The notes: a model not told the origin generated them from the sequence alone. A DNA stretch of 64,000 nucleotides from Myxococcus sp046520405 (GCA_046520405.1 JBKGHI010000003.1:42544-106543), one strand, 5' to 3'; shown: positions 17,211 to 26,207, counted from the stretch's first letter. Program-made: numbers and translations.

Positions 17211-18101
17211 TCAGGCTTCCTTGCTGCCTTGAAAGGGCTTGAGTAGCTGTGCCCAGTAGCCCACTGGGAAATCCGGCTCCTTGGCGATGCCGAGATCATC
17301 CGAAGAGAACCGCTTTTCGGGCGCGTAAGACCACGTGCCCAGCAGGTAGTCCCAGAAATTGGTGAATAGACCGAAGTTGACGTCGCCGATGCCTGCCCAC
17401 TTGAGGTGATGGAAGCGGTGCCCTGCATTGAGCGCCAGCAGGTACTTCAGCGGCCCCACCGTGTAGTCCGCGTTCGAGTGCTGCATGAGGAGTTGCACGC
17501 ACGAGAGTGCGGCGAGCGCTGAGGCGATGCTCGAGGGAAGCCCAATGAGAAGTAGTGGCGCCACCCCCACCGTCATCTCCAAGGCTTGGTGCAGAGGGTG
17601 CTTCATCAGCCCATTGAAGCCGTAGAAGCGCTTTACAGAATGATGTACGGCGTGGAGTTGCCAGAGAGCGGGCACGCGGTGGCTCAACCAGTGCGTCAGG
17701 GTGACGCCGAAGTCGAACACCAGCACCGCGAGGAGTACCTGGAAAACAAACGGCCATTCATGTGGCCATGCGTCGCACACGGTTGCCAAGCCTGAAAGAA
17801 GCGGCAGCGCGAGAATTGATAGGATATTGGAGGCTTCGTTGACAACGAAATGCACAAGGTCTCGCCCGACGTCTCCGTGGGGTCGATTCCAGTCTGGCTC
17901 GTAAGGGATGGCGCGCTCGGCAAGGAAGGACACTCCGATGGCTGCTATGAGGAGCCCGCCAAGCCACAGTTTCGAGGCGCCGCCGTGGACAAGGGCAAGG
18001 GCTGCACCGTTGATGCCGAGGAGCATGAAGAGCGGGTAGCCCACACGCAGTGTCTGGCGCGCCAAGCGCGTGGGAGGGGATTCAGCGGAGGTAGTCAGCA
18101 T
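17211..18101 (-). CDS. Sterol desaturase / fatty-acid hydroxylase family protein
   Basis: A 296-residue di-iron membrane oxygenase. Four hydrophobic segments surround the His clusters HWLSH, HAVHH and HRFHH, which match the HX3H, HX2HH and HX2HH ligands of the superfamily. Possible reactions are hydroxylation or desaturation of a lipid; the substrate is unknown. ATG 18101 or ATG 18125 could start it, as neither has a clear ribosome site. It lies 47 bases after the AraC-type regulator, which may control it. Confidence 0.88.
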   Translation of the reverse strand: MLTTSAESPPTRLARQTLRVGYPLFMLLGINGAALALVHGGASKLWLGGLLIAAIGVSFLAERAIPYEPDWNRPHGDVGRDLVHFVVNEASNILSILALPLLSGLATVCDAWPHEWPFVFQVLLAVLVFDFGVTLTHWLSHRVPALWQLHAVHHSVKRFYGFNGLMKHPLHQALEMTVGVAPLLLIGLPSSIASALAALSCVQLLMQHSNADYTVGPLKYLLALNAGHRFHHLKWAGIGDVNFGLFTNFWDYLLGTWSYAPEKRFSSDDLGIAKEPDFPVGYWAQLLKPFQGSKEA

Positions 18102-18148
18102 GTGAGGAGGGTGGCATCGCCGCATCGCCGCTGACTTGGAAGAACTGG

Positions 18149-18940
18149 CTACTTTGCTGGTGCGAGCGGACGCTCGCTGACCCACTCGATACCCCGCGCC
18201 ACCTCCGAGGGAGCAAGACCGAACATTCGGCGGAACGCATTGCTGAGGTGCGAGCTGTCCGTGAAGCCTGCGATGTGAGCGGCTTGGGTGAGAGTCGCGC
18301 CGTCCTGGAAGGCTTCCGTCGCTCGACGGAGGCGAAGCCAAAGGATGTAGGGACGCAGCGGGATGCCAACGCTTGTAGAGAAAAGATGTCCTAAGCGCCC
18401 AGTGGACAGGCCTACCTCTTCTGCGAGCGCGCGCTGGCTTACGTCTCCCGCTTCAATGCGCCCCGGGAGAAGCGTAACGAGGCGCTTTATCGCAGGGTGC
18501 ACCGCGCTGGGGGAAATTGCCTCGCCTACCAACCGCATAAGCGACCCTTCCACAAGTCGCATCCAGTCAGCGGCATGCAGCAGCTCGGCCGGAAGTTGCA
18601 CACGAAGTAGAGGCGTCCCCGCATGAACCCACTCTGCTGAAGCCTTGCCCACCTCGAGCTGCCGTAACCTGCGGCCTATCAGGTCGTCCGGGTCCACGAA
18701 GACGAGCAACGCACGCGCCGCCCCGTGCTCAATGCGATGAGCGGTGTCCGGAGGAATGACGGCCACCGTCCCCTCCGCGCGGCGTCCGCGCGCGTCTACG
18801 AGCGCGAGCAGTCCCTCAGTCGCGCGAATGAGCTGGAACGCGTGGTGCGAATGTTCTTGAGTTGGGCCAACAGCCCCCAGGTACGCGAGCCAGCGCGGGC
18901 CTACCATCGCTTGGCCTAGCCATCTCTGTTCACGAGGCAC
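18149..18940 (-). CDS. AraC-family transcriptional regulator
   Basis: A 263-residue regulator with an N-terminal cupin-like sensing half (HSHHAFQLIRATEG; VIPPDTAHRIEHG). The C-terminal double HTH is about residues 160-250 (SQRALAEEVGLSTGRLGHLF; TLTQAAHIAGFTDSSHLSNA; FRRMFGLAPSEV). GTG 18940 with GAAGG upstream is the likely start; ATG 18907 is possible. It precedes the desaturase-like gene in the same direction, so it probably controls that gene and itself. The ligand is unknown. Confidence 0.9.
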   Translation of the reverse strand: MPREQRWLGQAMVGPRWLAYLGAVGPTQEHSHHAFQLIRATEGLLALVDARGRRAEGTVAVIPPDTAHRIEHGAARALLVFVDPDDLIGRRLRQLEVGKASAEWVHAGTPLLRVQLPAELLHAADWMRLVEGSLMRLVGEAISPSAVHPAIKRLVTLLPGRIEAGDVSQRALAEEVGLSTGRLGHLFSTSVGIPLRPYILWLRLRRATEAFQDGATLTQAAHIAGFTDSSHLSNAFRRMFGLAPSEVARGIEWVSERPLAPAK

Positions 18941-19449
18941 TCCCGCCTTCTATCAGGACTGAAGCGCCATGAGGCGCGCGTTTCAGGCTACGTGCGACGG
19001 GCCCTGGGGCTGACTGCGGCGCACCAGGAATGGGGCCAAGGGGAACTCCTTGCCCCGTTGGCATGCGGAAGAGGGTCAGACCTTGCTTTTGGTCATCCTG
19101 CCGCGGGTTCGTCGGCACAAGAACTCGGCAGCCGCGAGCTCCCCGCCCAATTGTCATGACGCACGTATGACGCAGCGACCGGGGTTGGTCACACTCCACC
19201 CGCCGGATTATGGACTCCTCCTTGTGGAGGAGCCGCCCTGGAGTCGTGCGCTCCGAGGGCCCATTTCTTGGGCGGGGCGCTCGTCGAGGCAGCGGAATCA
19301 GGCGTCGAGGTAACCAGTGGGTGGCAAGAGGGTTGCCAGGATGGTCGAGTGGACTGAACCTGTTGGGTTGCATTTGTAGGTTCAAGCAGGAATTTCCCGC
19401 TGAAGGAACTTGCCGTCTTGGGGCGGGCGTAGCTGTGCTGCGGCTCCCC
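18941..19449. other. Divergent intergenic region, no gene seen
   Basis: About 510 bases between the AraC-type gene (minus) and the RDD gene (plus). The open frames lack motifs and ribosome sites. Promoters for both neighbours should lie here; I recognise no clear operator. Confidence 0.5.
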
Positions 19450-20064
19450 ATGTCCGACTTCCGCGAGGCCGTTGAATCGATTTCGGAAGCCCAATGCTCG
19501 GAGCACCCAGGCTTCTCCGCTGACGGTGCATGTCCTCGTTGCGGCACCTTCGTCTGTGCCTTCTGTGCGTTGTCCTGGGCGGGCCGGTGCTTCAAGTGCG
19601 TTCATGCCGCTCCTGAGCTGGCGACGCGCAGGGCCCGGCTCGCGGCAAGCCTTGTCGATGGTGCCGCGCTCCTGCTCCCGTGCCTGCTCCTGGGCGTCCT
19701 CCGGTGTCTGGCCATTCCGGACGAGGCGGCGATGAAGGCTCCGGTCGTCTACGCCCCGGCGCTCCTCGTGTTGTTCGTGCAGGCGAGCCTGATTCGAGGG
19801 ACGGGGGCGAGTCTCGGCAAGAGGCTCCTGGGAATCCGCGTCGTCCGAAGAGATGGCCGTCCGGCGGAGGTGTGGCGGATCGCGCTGCTGAGGAACGTGC
19901 TCCCGATGGCGCTCTGCGGCTACTTCGGCTGGCTTGGCCTCGTGGACGCGCTCTTCATCGTTGGAGAGGAGCGGCGATGCCTCCACGACTGGGTGGCTGG
20001 CACTCGCGTCGTGAAGGCACCTCGAGTGCAGTGCTCCTTCGCTGCGCGGCTCGTGACTGGCTGA
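19450..20064 (+). CDS. RDD-family membrane protein with N-terminal Cys-rich zinc-finger-like segment
   Basis: A 204-residue protein. Residues about 15-60 hold CSEHPGFSADGACPRCGTFV then CAFC, a B-box-like zinc-finger arrangement. An RDD domain with three to four membrane segments follows (RRARLAASLVDGAALLLPC; LGKRLLGIRVVRRDGRPAEV; HDWVAGTRVVKA). RDD proteins are mostly uncharacterised; some act in ion transport. ATG 19450 is chosen because the zinc-finger segment follows closely. It is followed by the HEAT-repeat gene 38 bases later. Confidence 0.82.
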   Translation: MSDFREAVESISEAQCSEHPGFSADGACPRCGTFVCAFCALSWAGRCFKCVHAAPELATRRARLAASLVDGAALLLPCLLLGVLRCLAIPDEAAMKAPVVYAPALLVLFVQASLIRGTGASLGKRLLGIRVVRRDGRPAEVWRIALLRNVLPMALCGYFGWLGLVDALFIVGEERRCLHDWVAGTRVVKAPRVQCSFAARLVTG

Positions 20065-20101
20065 AGCGTTGGGTTCTGATTCCCTTCACCGCGAAGGGAT
20101 A

Positions 20102-21991
20102 ATGAAAGGCGATGACATGGAGGGAGAGGTGAAGTCCGGGTGCCTCCGCTGGCTGGCTGGGTTCGTGTGCGCGGTGGTGACGCTGTCGCTGGGGTGTGCC
20201 CGGCAGGCGTGGAGGCGGGACGACGTCATGACGTGGGAGGGTTGCTGCAAGGGGACCGACGCGTGCCTTGCGCTCCTGCAGGAGGTCCACGGCCCAGACA
20301 GTGGGGAGCGATGGCTGCCGCCGGAGCAGCAGTGTGCTGCGTGGAAGCTGGGGCGAGAGGGGGAGGGCGTCATCCCCCGGCTGATTCCGCTTCTTCGCCA
20401 TGTGGAGCGTCGGGTCCGTGGAGGCGCAGCACTTGCGCTGGCGTCGATGGAAGAGAAGGCCAGGCAGGCCGTGCCTGCGCTCCTCGATGCTTATGAACGC
20501 GAGCCCGGTGGAATGGCCCTGCACGCGCTCTCCTCACTCGATGACGCGCGAGCAGCTCCAGCCATAGAGCGACACCTCATGGAGTCGCCCACGTCGACGC
20601 TGGAGCAGCTGGGGCCGACATTGGCTCCGGTGCTGCTGGACGTGCTGGAGAACCCGGAATCGAGCTGGGAGGCGCTGGTGCGGGTGCGCTACGTGCTCGC
20701 CCGGCGCGCCTCCATGCTCACGGAGAATTTCGTCCCGCGCCTGCGGACGCTCCTCGCACGGGAGTTGGAGGAGCCCACTCTCCGGCGCCCGCCAGGGACG
20801 TCCTGCCCGGCAGCTCCAGCGCCAAGCTGCGAGGCCATCTTCGACGGGTGCACTCCGCGAGCGGCCTACGTGGCGTCGGTGTTGGCGGCCTACGAGCGCC
20901 AGGGGGCGAAGGCCGCGCCCGAGGTGCTCCAGGGGCTACAACGGGCGGACGTGCGCCTCACGCCCGTGGCGCTGCAGGCGCTGGTGGCCTTCAACAGCCC
21001 TGCGGCGGTGCCCGAGGTCCTCCAGCAGCTCGCCGTGCCTGAATGCCGCGCCCGGGCCCTCACGAGCCTCGCGTCCCTGGGGCCGGTGGCGCGGCCAGTC
21101 GCGACGGGGCCGCTGCTGCGCCTGCTGGCCACGGGGGAGGAGGGGTGGGAGCGCGCGCGGGCGGCGGAGGCCCTTGGGCGCATGGCAGACCCAGCCGCCC
21201 TCAAGGCGCTGCGCCAGGCGGTGTACGAGCCGCACAGCGAAGTCCAGGCCGCGGCTGTCAGGGCGCTGGGCAGCTCCACCTTCCGGCCTTATGCGGAAGA
21301 GCTGGAGCCGCTGTTCCAGCAGGTGCTGACGACGCATGCTTCCCCTGTGGCGCGGAGCCACGCGAGGTGGGCCCTGCAGGCACTCTCCGGTGATGAGGTG
21401 CAGCCGGCGTCGCCTTCTGAGCCCCCCAGTGTGCTTCCAGGGCGCGGCCCGGATTGGCAGATGTGCCAAAGCCCCACGTCCATCCATTTGCACTGGGACA
21501 AGCCGAAGGCGCCGTCACGAGAGGCGCCATGCGCGAACGTACCTGGAGCGGACTTCGCGTCCGTCCTCGAAGCCATGGGGGAGGCCTGTCTCGTCGGCCG
21601 GGACTCCGGGGAGTTTGGCGGCACGCTGGAAGTGCACGAGGCCGGGCGGGTGACGGTGCTGGAGGAGCCACATGCCAACCCCCTGCTGGCCGTGCGGGTG
21701 CACGGCACCCTCGTGGTGGTGGAGGGACTCGCGCACCTGTTTGGTGGAGACGGGCGTCTGGTGCGTGTCGACGCGTCCGAGGGACGGTGGCGCGCCACGC
21801 CTTGGGTGGAACTCCCAGGCGCGCCGCTGGCACACGCGCTGGATGCAGCGGGGAACCTCGTGGTGGGGACGACGAATCAGCGACTCGACGAAGTCTTCTG
21901 CGGCCGGGCTGGTGCGTCCGCGCCCGCCCACGTGCTGCGCGTCACAACGGACGGGCGCCTGACCCCCGTCGAACCGGACGGGCGGCCCTGA
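20102..21991 (+). CDS. HEAT-repeat lipoprotein
   Basis: A 629-residue protein with a lipoprotein leader (FVCAVVTLSLGCA). At least six HEAT/PBS-type helical repeats cover about residues 75-420 (RLIPLLRHVERRVRGGAALA; ALGRMADPAALKALRQAVYE; AVRALGSSTFRPYAEELEP). The C-terminal 200 residues have a beta-propeller-like character (LHVLRVTTDG-type strands; LVRVDASEGRWRATPW). HEAT arrays are protein-binding scaffolds, so a surface or periplasmic assembly role is plausible. ATG 20102 has AAGG upstream. No specific family name is justified. Confidence 0.75.
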   Translation: MKGDDMEGEVKSGCLRWLAGFVCAVVTLSLGCARQAWRRDDVMTWEGCCKGTDACLALLQEVHGPDSGERWLPPEQQCAAWKLGREGEGVIPRLIPLLRHVERRVRGGAALALASMEEKARQAVPALLDAYEREPGGMALHALSSLDDARAAPAIERHLMESPTSTLEQLGPTLAPVLLDVLENPESSWEALVRVRYVLARRASMLTENFVPRLRTLLARELEEPTLRRPPGTSCPAAPAPSCEAIFDGCTPRAAYVASVLAAYERQGAKAAPEVLQGLQRADVRLTPVALQALVAFNSPAAVPEVLQQLAVPECRARALTSLASLGPVARPVATGPLLRLLATGEEGWERARAAEALGRMADPAALKALRQAVYEPHSEVQAAAVRALGSSTFRPYAEELEPLFQQVLTTHASPVARSHARWALQALSGDEVQPASPSEPPSVLPGRGPDWQMCQSPTSIHLHWDKPKAPSREAPCANVPGADFASVLEAMGEACLVGRDSGEFGGTLEVHEAGRVTVLEEPHANPLLAVRVHGTLVVVEGLAHLFGGDGRLVRVDASEGRWRATPWVELPGAPLAHALDAAGNLVVGTTNQRLDEVFCGRAGASAPAHVLRVTTDGRLTPVEPDGRP

Positions 21992-22013
21992 CGTCACCGC
22001 GTGTGAAGGGGCG

Positions 22014-22034
22014 CCCCTCCTGGGGAAGGAGGGG
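22014..22034 (+). terminator. Possible hairpin between convergent genes
   Basis: CCCCTCC, a 7-base loop and GGAGGGG form a perfect 7-base-pair stem between the convergent genes ending at 21991 and 22057. There is no T-run after it, so a role as intrinsic terminator is only possible. Confidence 0.35.
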
Positions 22035-22056
22035 GCTTGGCGCGGGCGGGGCCGCT

Positions 22057-22806
22057 TCAGGCGCGCCGCTTCCCAGTGCGGAACTCGCTGGCCCAGCGCT
22101 GGACGGTGGCCTTGGCGCGCTCCTGCTCCGAACTCGCGTTGGGTTGCCTGGCCGGCGTGGGCGCCCCAGGGCCGGCGGTGCCGTCCGCCCCCGTTGCCCC
22201 CTTCTTGCGCACCCACATGCGAGGGGCAGGGGTGACGGCGGGAGCCGGCGTAGCAGGCGCGGCGTCAGCTCTGGGCCTGCGCCCTCGCGGCAGGATGACT
22301 TCGGGGATGCTGTGGGGCGCGGCGTCCTCTACCCAGGCGGCATGCAGGCGGCCCGTGGCCAACATGAGGCGCCGCTTCTGGTAGTGCGCCGCGCAGTAGC
22401 CCTGGCTGCGGTGGGGGCGCTTGCAGCCGATGACGGCGCATGCCCTGGCTGTAGGAGTGATAGGCGGGAGCAGAGGCCGGTGCTGTTGTTGCGCGGGAGG
22501 CGGGAGCGGGGGCCGGCGCTGCTGTTGCGTAGGGGGAGGAGGCCTCGCGTCGCGGCCTGGGCGCTGGCTCGACACTTCCTGCTGGGGCCCCGGGGCAAGG
22601 CGCCTCGCCACCCCGGCCAGTCTCGCGACGAGGCTGGCGAGTGGGCGCGCCAGCTCCTCATCAAGGGCGGCGCGGAAGGCTGACTCAAGAGAGCCCGTGG
22701 ACTTCGGAGCGGACGAGCGGAGCGGCTCCCTCGTGGAAGAGGATGTGCCGTGAGCCTTCGAAACAGGAGTGCGTGGGATTTTGGGCATGTGTGGCTTTGC
22801 TCGCAT
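22057..22806 (-). CDS. Hypothetical protein with Cys/His zinc-finger-like motif
   Basis: A 249-residue, Pro/Gln/Ala-rich, basic protein. Its only clear module is CAVIGCKRPHRSQGYCAAHYQ at about residues 122-141, a C-x4-C-x9-C-x2-H pattern seen in short DNA-binding proteins of phages and myxobacteria. The flanks look disordered (PPPPTQQQ; APATPAPAVTPAP). Starts at ATG 22806 or ATG 22788 are equally weak. It marks the likely left margin of the prophage, though it could be a host gene. Confidence 0.6.
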   Translation of the reverse strand: MRAKPHMPKIPRTPVSKAHGTSSSTREPLRSSAPKSTGSLESAFRAALDEELARPLASLVARLAGVARRLAPGPQQEVSSQRPGRDARPPPPTQQQRRPPLPPPAQQQHRPLLPPITPTARACAVIGCKRPHRSQGYCAAHYQKRRLMLATGRLHAAWVEDAAPHSIPEVILPRGRRPRADAAPATPAPAVTPAPRMWVRKKGATGADGTAGPGAPTPARQPNASSEQERAKATVQRWASEFRTGKRRA

Positions 22807-23005
22807 TGCTGTGTATTTGGGGCGAATGCGCGTTGGGACGGCGGGTGATGATTACCATCCTCTGGGCATGTGTCGTAGTCGAGCAGTGCTTGAGTGGAAG
22901 GAGGGAGCGCCCGCCTCTTGTGACAATACGAAGTGACCTCACGGAAATGGTTGTTGGCATGCGTCGCCCGGCGAACTGGCACGTCGCGTGCTGTGGGGAA
23001 TGCGG

Positions 23006-23308
23006 ATGACGATGAGCGAGCGGGAGGCCCTCGCAGAAGAACTGCGGCGGGTGGAGGTGGCGTTGCAGCGAGCGTACGCGACGATGGACGGGAGTGCCGA
23101 ATCGCGGACGCGGATGGCCAGGGCGAAGGCGGAGTACCGAACGGCAGAGGCCGCGGCGCTGCACGCGCTGGGCGCCGAGGATGCGTTGAGGCTGGTGGAG
23201 GCGAATGACTCGTCGTGCGCTCACGCCCCGGAGCAGGAGGCACTGCGGGAGTGGGTTACTCGCGGGGCGAGAGAGTTGCCCCTCCGCAGTGGCGAGCACC
23301 ACGCATGA
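23006..23308 (+). CDS. Small helical hypothetical protein
   Basis: About 100 residues, strongly helical and charged (SEREALAEELRRVEVALQRA; SRTRMARAKAEYRTAEAAAL), probably a coiled coil. The start ATG 23006 or ATG 23012 follows GGGGA. It is the only plus-strand gene in the left phage block and belongs to no family I recognise. Confidence 0.5.
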   Translation: MTMSEREALAEELRRVEVALQRAYATMDGSAESRTRMARAKAEYRTAEAAALHALGAEDALRLVEANDSSCAHAPEQEALREWVTRGARELPLRSGEHHA

Positions 23309-23421
23309 GGGGCGCGCCTCCTGGACATGCGTGAAACATCAGGTGCAACAGGGCGCTTCGGCAGGCGGACGGGCCCGGGCCGCATGGGCATACCCTGAGA
23401 GGCATGCCATACCGGCCCGGC

Positions 23422-23664
23422 TCACCCTCGCGTCGCCAAGCCCTCGCGCAGCATTTCATCCACGAGTGACGCGGCCTTCTCCTCGGCGGTTGCGCCCTGC
23501 ACGCGCAGCGCGACGGACTCGAAACGCTGGGTATTGGCAACCACCCAGTCGATGTACTCGGGAATGGAAAGGCGCTCCACGCCGAAGGCGATGTCCTGCA
23601 TTCCCTTCACGATTTGGACGGCCGTGCCCTGGAAGACACGTCCGTCGCGCATGACGATTACCAT
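23422..23664 (-). CDS. Small protein associated with the amidoligase module
   Basis: An 80-residue protein (MVIVMRDGRVFQGTAVQIVK, then PEYIDWVVANTQRF and ASLVDEMLREGL). ATG 23664 has GGAGAGG upstream and overlaps the end of the second cyclotransferase gene by seven bases. No enzyme motif is visible. As the last gene after amidoligase and two cyclotransferases, it could be the carrier or target of the amide-forming chemistry, but this is only a guess from position. Confidence 0.7.
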   Translation of the reverse strand: MVIVMRDGRVFQGTAVQIVKGMQDIAFGVERLSIPEYIDWVVANTQRFESVALRVQGATAEEKAASLVDEMLREGLATRG

Positions 23665-24047
23665 GGTTTCCTCTCCTTCAGGTGTCGACGCCAGCAACCG
23701 GACTCGATGATGAGGCGGCCAGCCAACCGCCCCTTGGGAAACAGGTATGCCTCGACGCGGCCCGCACCGTCGAGGGCAATGGACGTGCGCTGGTAGAAGC
23801 GAGGGTGGCCCTCGAGCCTGTCGAGCGCCGCCAGCATGAGCGCGTCGACTTCGTACACCTCTCCCTCGACAGCGTGCTTGCCCCTGGAGGCGAGGGCAGG
23901 GAAGGGCCCGTAGTCGTAGAGACTGAAGCGGGGCTGCGTCCGCGCTGGGCCGATGAGGCGTGCGCCGCGCAGGAGGCGGTGGTTGGGCTCGCCGGACAGC
24001 AGGGTTCCGTAGACGAAGACACGCGTCGAGACTGAGGCGCGCGTCAT
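23658..24047 (-). CDS. Gamma-glutamylcyclotransferase-like protein (second copy)
   Basis: A 129-residue AIG2/GGCT-fold enzyme. It opens with the substrate loop VFVYGTLL and carries the catalytic acid in LDRLEGHPRFYQR. Such enzymes release gamma-glutamyl groups as 5-oxoproline. ATG 24047 overlaps the stop of the preceding cyclotransferase (ATGA), with GGGAGGTGA upstream. The tandem arrangement after an amidoligase suggests that one enzyme makes a gamma-glutamyl-type link and the others trim or reverse it. Substrate unknown. Confidence 0.85.
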   Translation of the reverse strand: MTRASVSTRVFVYGTLLSGEPNHRLLRGARLIGPARTQPRFSLYDYGPFPALASRGKHAVEGEVYEVDALMLAALDRLEGHPRFYQRTSIALDGAGRVEAYLFPKGRLAGRLIIESGCWRRHLKERKPW

Positions 24048-24484
24048 GACTCACCTCCCAGGACGCCCGCGAGCGCGGCGCGGTTGAAGCCCAGTCGCCC
24101 GTAGGCGTGCCAGAGGACGCGGAAGTAGCGGCCAGCGGGCGGCCAGGTCTCGAAGCCAGTCTCGGGCTGGAGGTACACCAGCGCGCGGCGGCGCAGGCCT
24201 GCCCTGTCCCTCACCAGTCGGGTGGCGCGCCGGTATGCGACGGGGTGCCCCTCGAAGATGTCGAGGGCGCGCAGGTCCTCGGGCGTGAGGCGGTACAGCA
24301 ACCCCTCGACGTGAGCGCCGCGCACGCGCTGGACGCTGGCGACCGCGCCGCCCCAGCGGCGGCTGTAGCCGCCAAACACCAGGGTGTGGTCGGGAAGGGT
24401 GGCGCGGGCTTCGACAGTAGCGCCGGGGCAACGTGTGCGCATTTGGGCCCTGTCGAGGTTGGAGCCGTAGGCGAAGTAGAGCAT
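24044..24484 (-). CDS. Gamma-glutamylcyclotransferase-like protein (first copy)
   Basis: A 146-residue GGCT-fold protein with the hallmark FAYGSNLD at residues 4-11 and the catalytic acid in FEGHPVAYRR. It differs strongly from the neighbouring copy, so this is not a recent duplication. The start ATG 24484 gives the usual short leader before the YGSN loop. It lies 87 bases downstream of the amidoligase gene and overlaps the next gene. Confidence 0.88.
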   Translation of the reverse strand: MLYFAYGSNLDRAQMRTRCPGATVEARATLPDHTLVFGGYSRRWGGAVASVQRVRGAHVEGLLYRLTPEDLRALDIFEGHPVAYRRATRLVRDRAGLRRRALVYLQPETGFETWPPAGRYFRVLWHAYGRLGFNRAALAGVLGGES

Positions 24485-24571
24485 GGGGTTTCTCGCGTTG
24501 AGGGCGGGCGCGCGGCCCGCCGTTGACATTGGCCAGCCAGGGCCCCGAAGGGCCCCGGCGTTGAGTCCGCT

Positions 24572-25525
24572 TCAGGCGGCCAGGGCCTCGTTCGTGCCGC
24601 CCTGGGCGCTGCCGCTGCCGCCCTGCGCGCCTTCGCTGCCGGGCGTGCCTTCCCCACCCGGCCCGCGCCCGTCGCGACGCTGGCCCTTCCAGGCGGCGCT
24701 GCCTTCCAGGTGCTTGAGAAGGTGCAGGCGCGCCGTTTTGAACTCCTCTCCAATCAGACCCAGGTGGAGCAAGAACACCCGGAAGTCGTACTTCGCGGTG
24801 GCGGGGTTGAAGTCGCGGCGCTTGCTGGAGGCGGCCTTCGAGGCCAGGGCGCGGGCGGCGAGGGCCAACACCAGTTGGACGTAGGCCTTCACCTCGCCCG
24901 CGTGCACCGAGCCGTTGAAGTATCGGAATTCAATCGTGCCCCGGAAGAAGAGGCTGTTGAGGTTGAGGCCGTGGTAGCGGCTGGAGTCGTAGCGCTGCGG
25001 GGCGAGGTTGCGGCGCCCGTACCAAGCCTCATTCACGTCCTGGAGGGTGCGCGGGCGCCGGGCCTCCAGCCGCTGGAGGAAGGCCCCGTCGATGGGCTTG
25101 CAGAAGCGGTTCAGTCGCGCGGCGCTCACCCCGAGGGCGGTCTCCAGGAGGCGCTCCTGCTTGTGCACCATTTTGACGAGGTTGGTGACGCCCTTGGCGT
25201 CGAAGCGGCTGCCGTCGACGTGGATGTGGATGCCGGTGGAAGCGTCGGCGCGGGCGCCGGCCTCGCGAGCGGCGCGCACCACCTGCTGTAAGGCTTCCAG
25301 GTCCTGGTAGGTGAGGATGGGGGAGACGATTTCGCCGCTGTACTCGCCCCCGCTCAGCGAGCCGTCCGGCACCACCTTCCAGGCGCGGCCCTGGGAGTCC
25401 GTCACCTGCCAGCCCCGGTAGTCGCCGGAAACGTGCCCGCCCACCGCGCCCTGAATCGCGTGGGCCAGCTTCTGGCGGCTGGCGCCAACCGTCTCAATCT
25501 CAATCCCAAACCGGAGCGTCTTCAT
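24572..25525 (-). CDS. Putative amidoligase (glutamine-synthetase-like fold)
   Basis: A 317-residue enzyme of the amidoligase_2 family, predicted to make amide or peptide bonds with ATP. Visible motifs are FGIEIE at residues 6-11, VVPDGSLSGGEYSGEIVSPI, STGIHIHVDGS and RGTIEFRYFNGSVHAGEV, which supply the metal/nucleotide acids and the family His. The last 40 residues are Gly/Ser-rich and probably disordered. ATG 25525 lies 50 bases after element copy a. Amidoligases next to cyclotransferases have been noted by comparative genomics in bacteria and phages; products are unknown. Cell-wall or protein modification during infection are candidates. Confidence 0.82.
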   Translation of the reverse strand: MKTLRFGIEIETVGASRQKLAHAIQGAVGGHVSGDYRGWQVTDSQGRAWKVVPDGSLSGGEYSGEIVSPILTYQDLEALQQVVRAAREAGARADASTGIHIHVDGSRFDAKGVTNLVKMVHKQERLLETALGVSAARLNRFCKPIDGAFLQRLEARRPRTLQDVNEAWYGRRNLAPQRYDSSRYHGLNLNSLFFRGTIEFRYFNGSVHAGEVKAYVQLVLALAARALASKAASSKRRDFNPATAKYDFRVFLLHLGLIGEEFKTARLHLLKHLEGSAAWKGQRRDGRGPGGEGTPGSEGAQGGSGSAQGGTNEALAA

Positions 25526-25575
25526 GGGGTTTGCCTCTCGCGTTCGCGCGGGGCTGTGGCGCCCGTCGCGAAACG

Positions 25576-25608
25576 CATACACGCTCTTGTGTGCGAATGA
25601 AGCAAGTC
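25576..25608 (-). promoter_or_regulatory. Phage element A, copy a (GACTTG-N15-AGAGCGYGTATG)
   Basis: Read on the minus strand: GACTTG, 15 bases, AGAGCGTGTATG. It ends 50 bases before the amidoligase start codon and points toward it. It also shares the following CGTCGCGACGGGC-type flank with copy b. Fixed spacing and orientation suggest a phage promoter or activator site. Confidence 0.7.
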
Positions 25609-25646
25609 CACTTCGACGGCCGGAAGGGCGGATTTGGGCGTCTGGA

Positions 25647-25662
25647 GTATTCGCGAGAATAC
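25647..25662. promoter_or_regulatory. Short dyad upstream of amidoligase module
   Basis: GTATTC-GCGA-GAATAC, a perfect 6-base inverted repeat 120 bases upstream of the amidoligase gene. It may be an operator for a phage or host repressor; no second copy was found. Confidence 0.3.
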
Positions 25663-25816
25663 GCGGGGTTTCTCGTCCGCTCTCGACGGGTGGCGCGTGT
25701 TTCAGGCGCTTGGGGTGCGGCTGGTGGGGGAATTCCAGTGTGTGTGATTGACTGGGTGAGGATGGACGGGGAAACCTGCGCGGTGCTGCGGCGCGGACTC
25801 CCGCTGACCTCTCCGC

Positions 25817-26155
25817 TCAGCCCAGCAGGGTGTTGAGGAGCATCATCCCGCGCATGGCCTCGGCATGGTCCCCCTCGGCCAGCTCCAGGTAGATGCGGCC
25901 ATGGTTCGGCTCCGAGAGGCGCTCGCTCTGCACGATCCACCGCTCGCTGGCGGGGGTGCTCAGCTCCAGGCTGGCGGCGAAGGCGTGGAGCAACGCGCTC
26001 ATCTGCCGGTGAGTTGCGCTGGGCGGAAGGAAGATGTCCAGTTGGGGCTGGGCCGTGCCGTACCGGCTTTTGCCGAGGTCGAGGCTCAGCTTGGCGTTGC
26101 TGAAGTCAATCACCTTCATCGGGATAACGTGAAAAGGGATGGCCGTCGCGCTCAT
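25817..26155 (-). CDS. Small hypothetical phage protein
   Basis: A 112-residue protein; ATG 26119 is an alternative start giving 100 residues. It has alternating strands and helices (DFSNAKLSLDLGKSRYG; HRQMSALLHAFAASLEL; HGRIYLELAEGDHAEAM) and no recognisable family. Element A copy b lies 52 bases upstream, so it appears to be an individually promoted early or accessory phage gene. Confidence 0.65.
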   Translation of the reverse strand: MSATAIPFHVIPMKVIDFSNAKLSLDLGKSRYGTAQPQLDIFLPPSATHRQMSALLHAFAASLELSTPASERWIVQSERLSEPNHGRIYLELAEGDHAEAMRGMMLLNTLLG

Positions 26156-26207
26156 GGTCGGTATTCCTGTGGGATTGCGCGGTGCTTTTTGTGCCCGTCG
26201 CGAGGGG

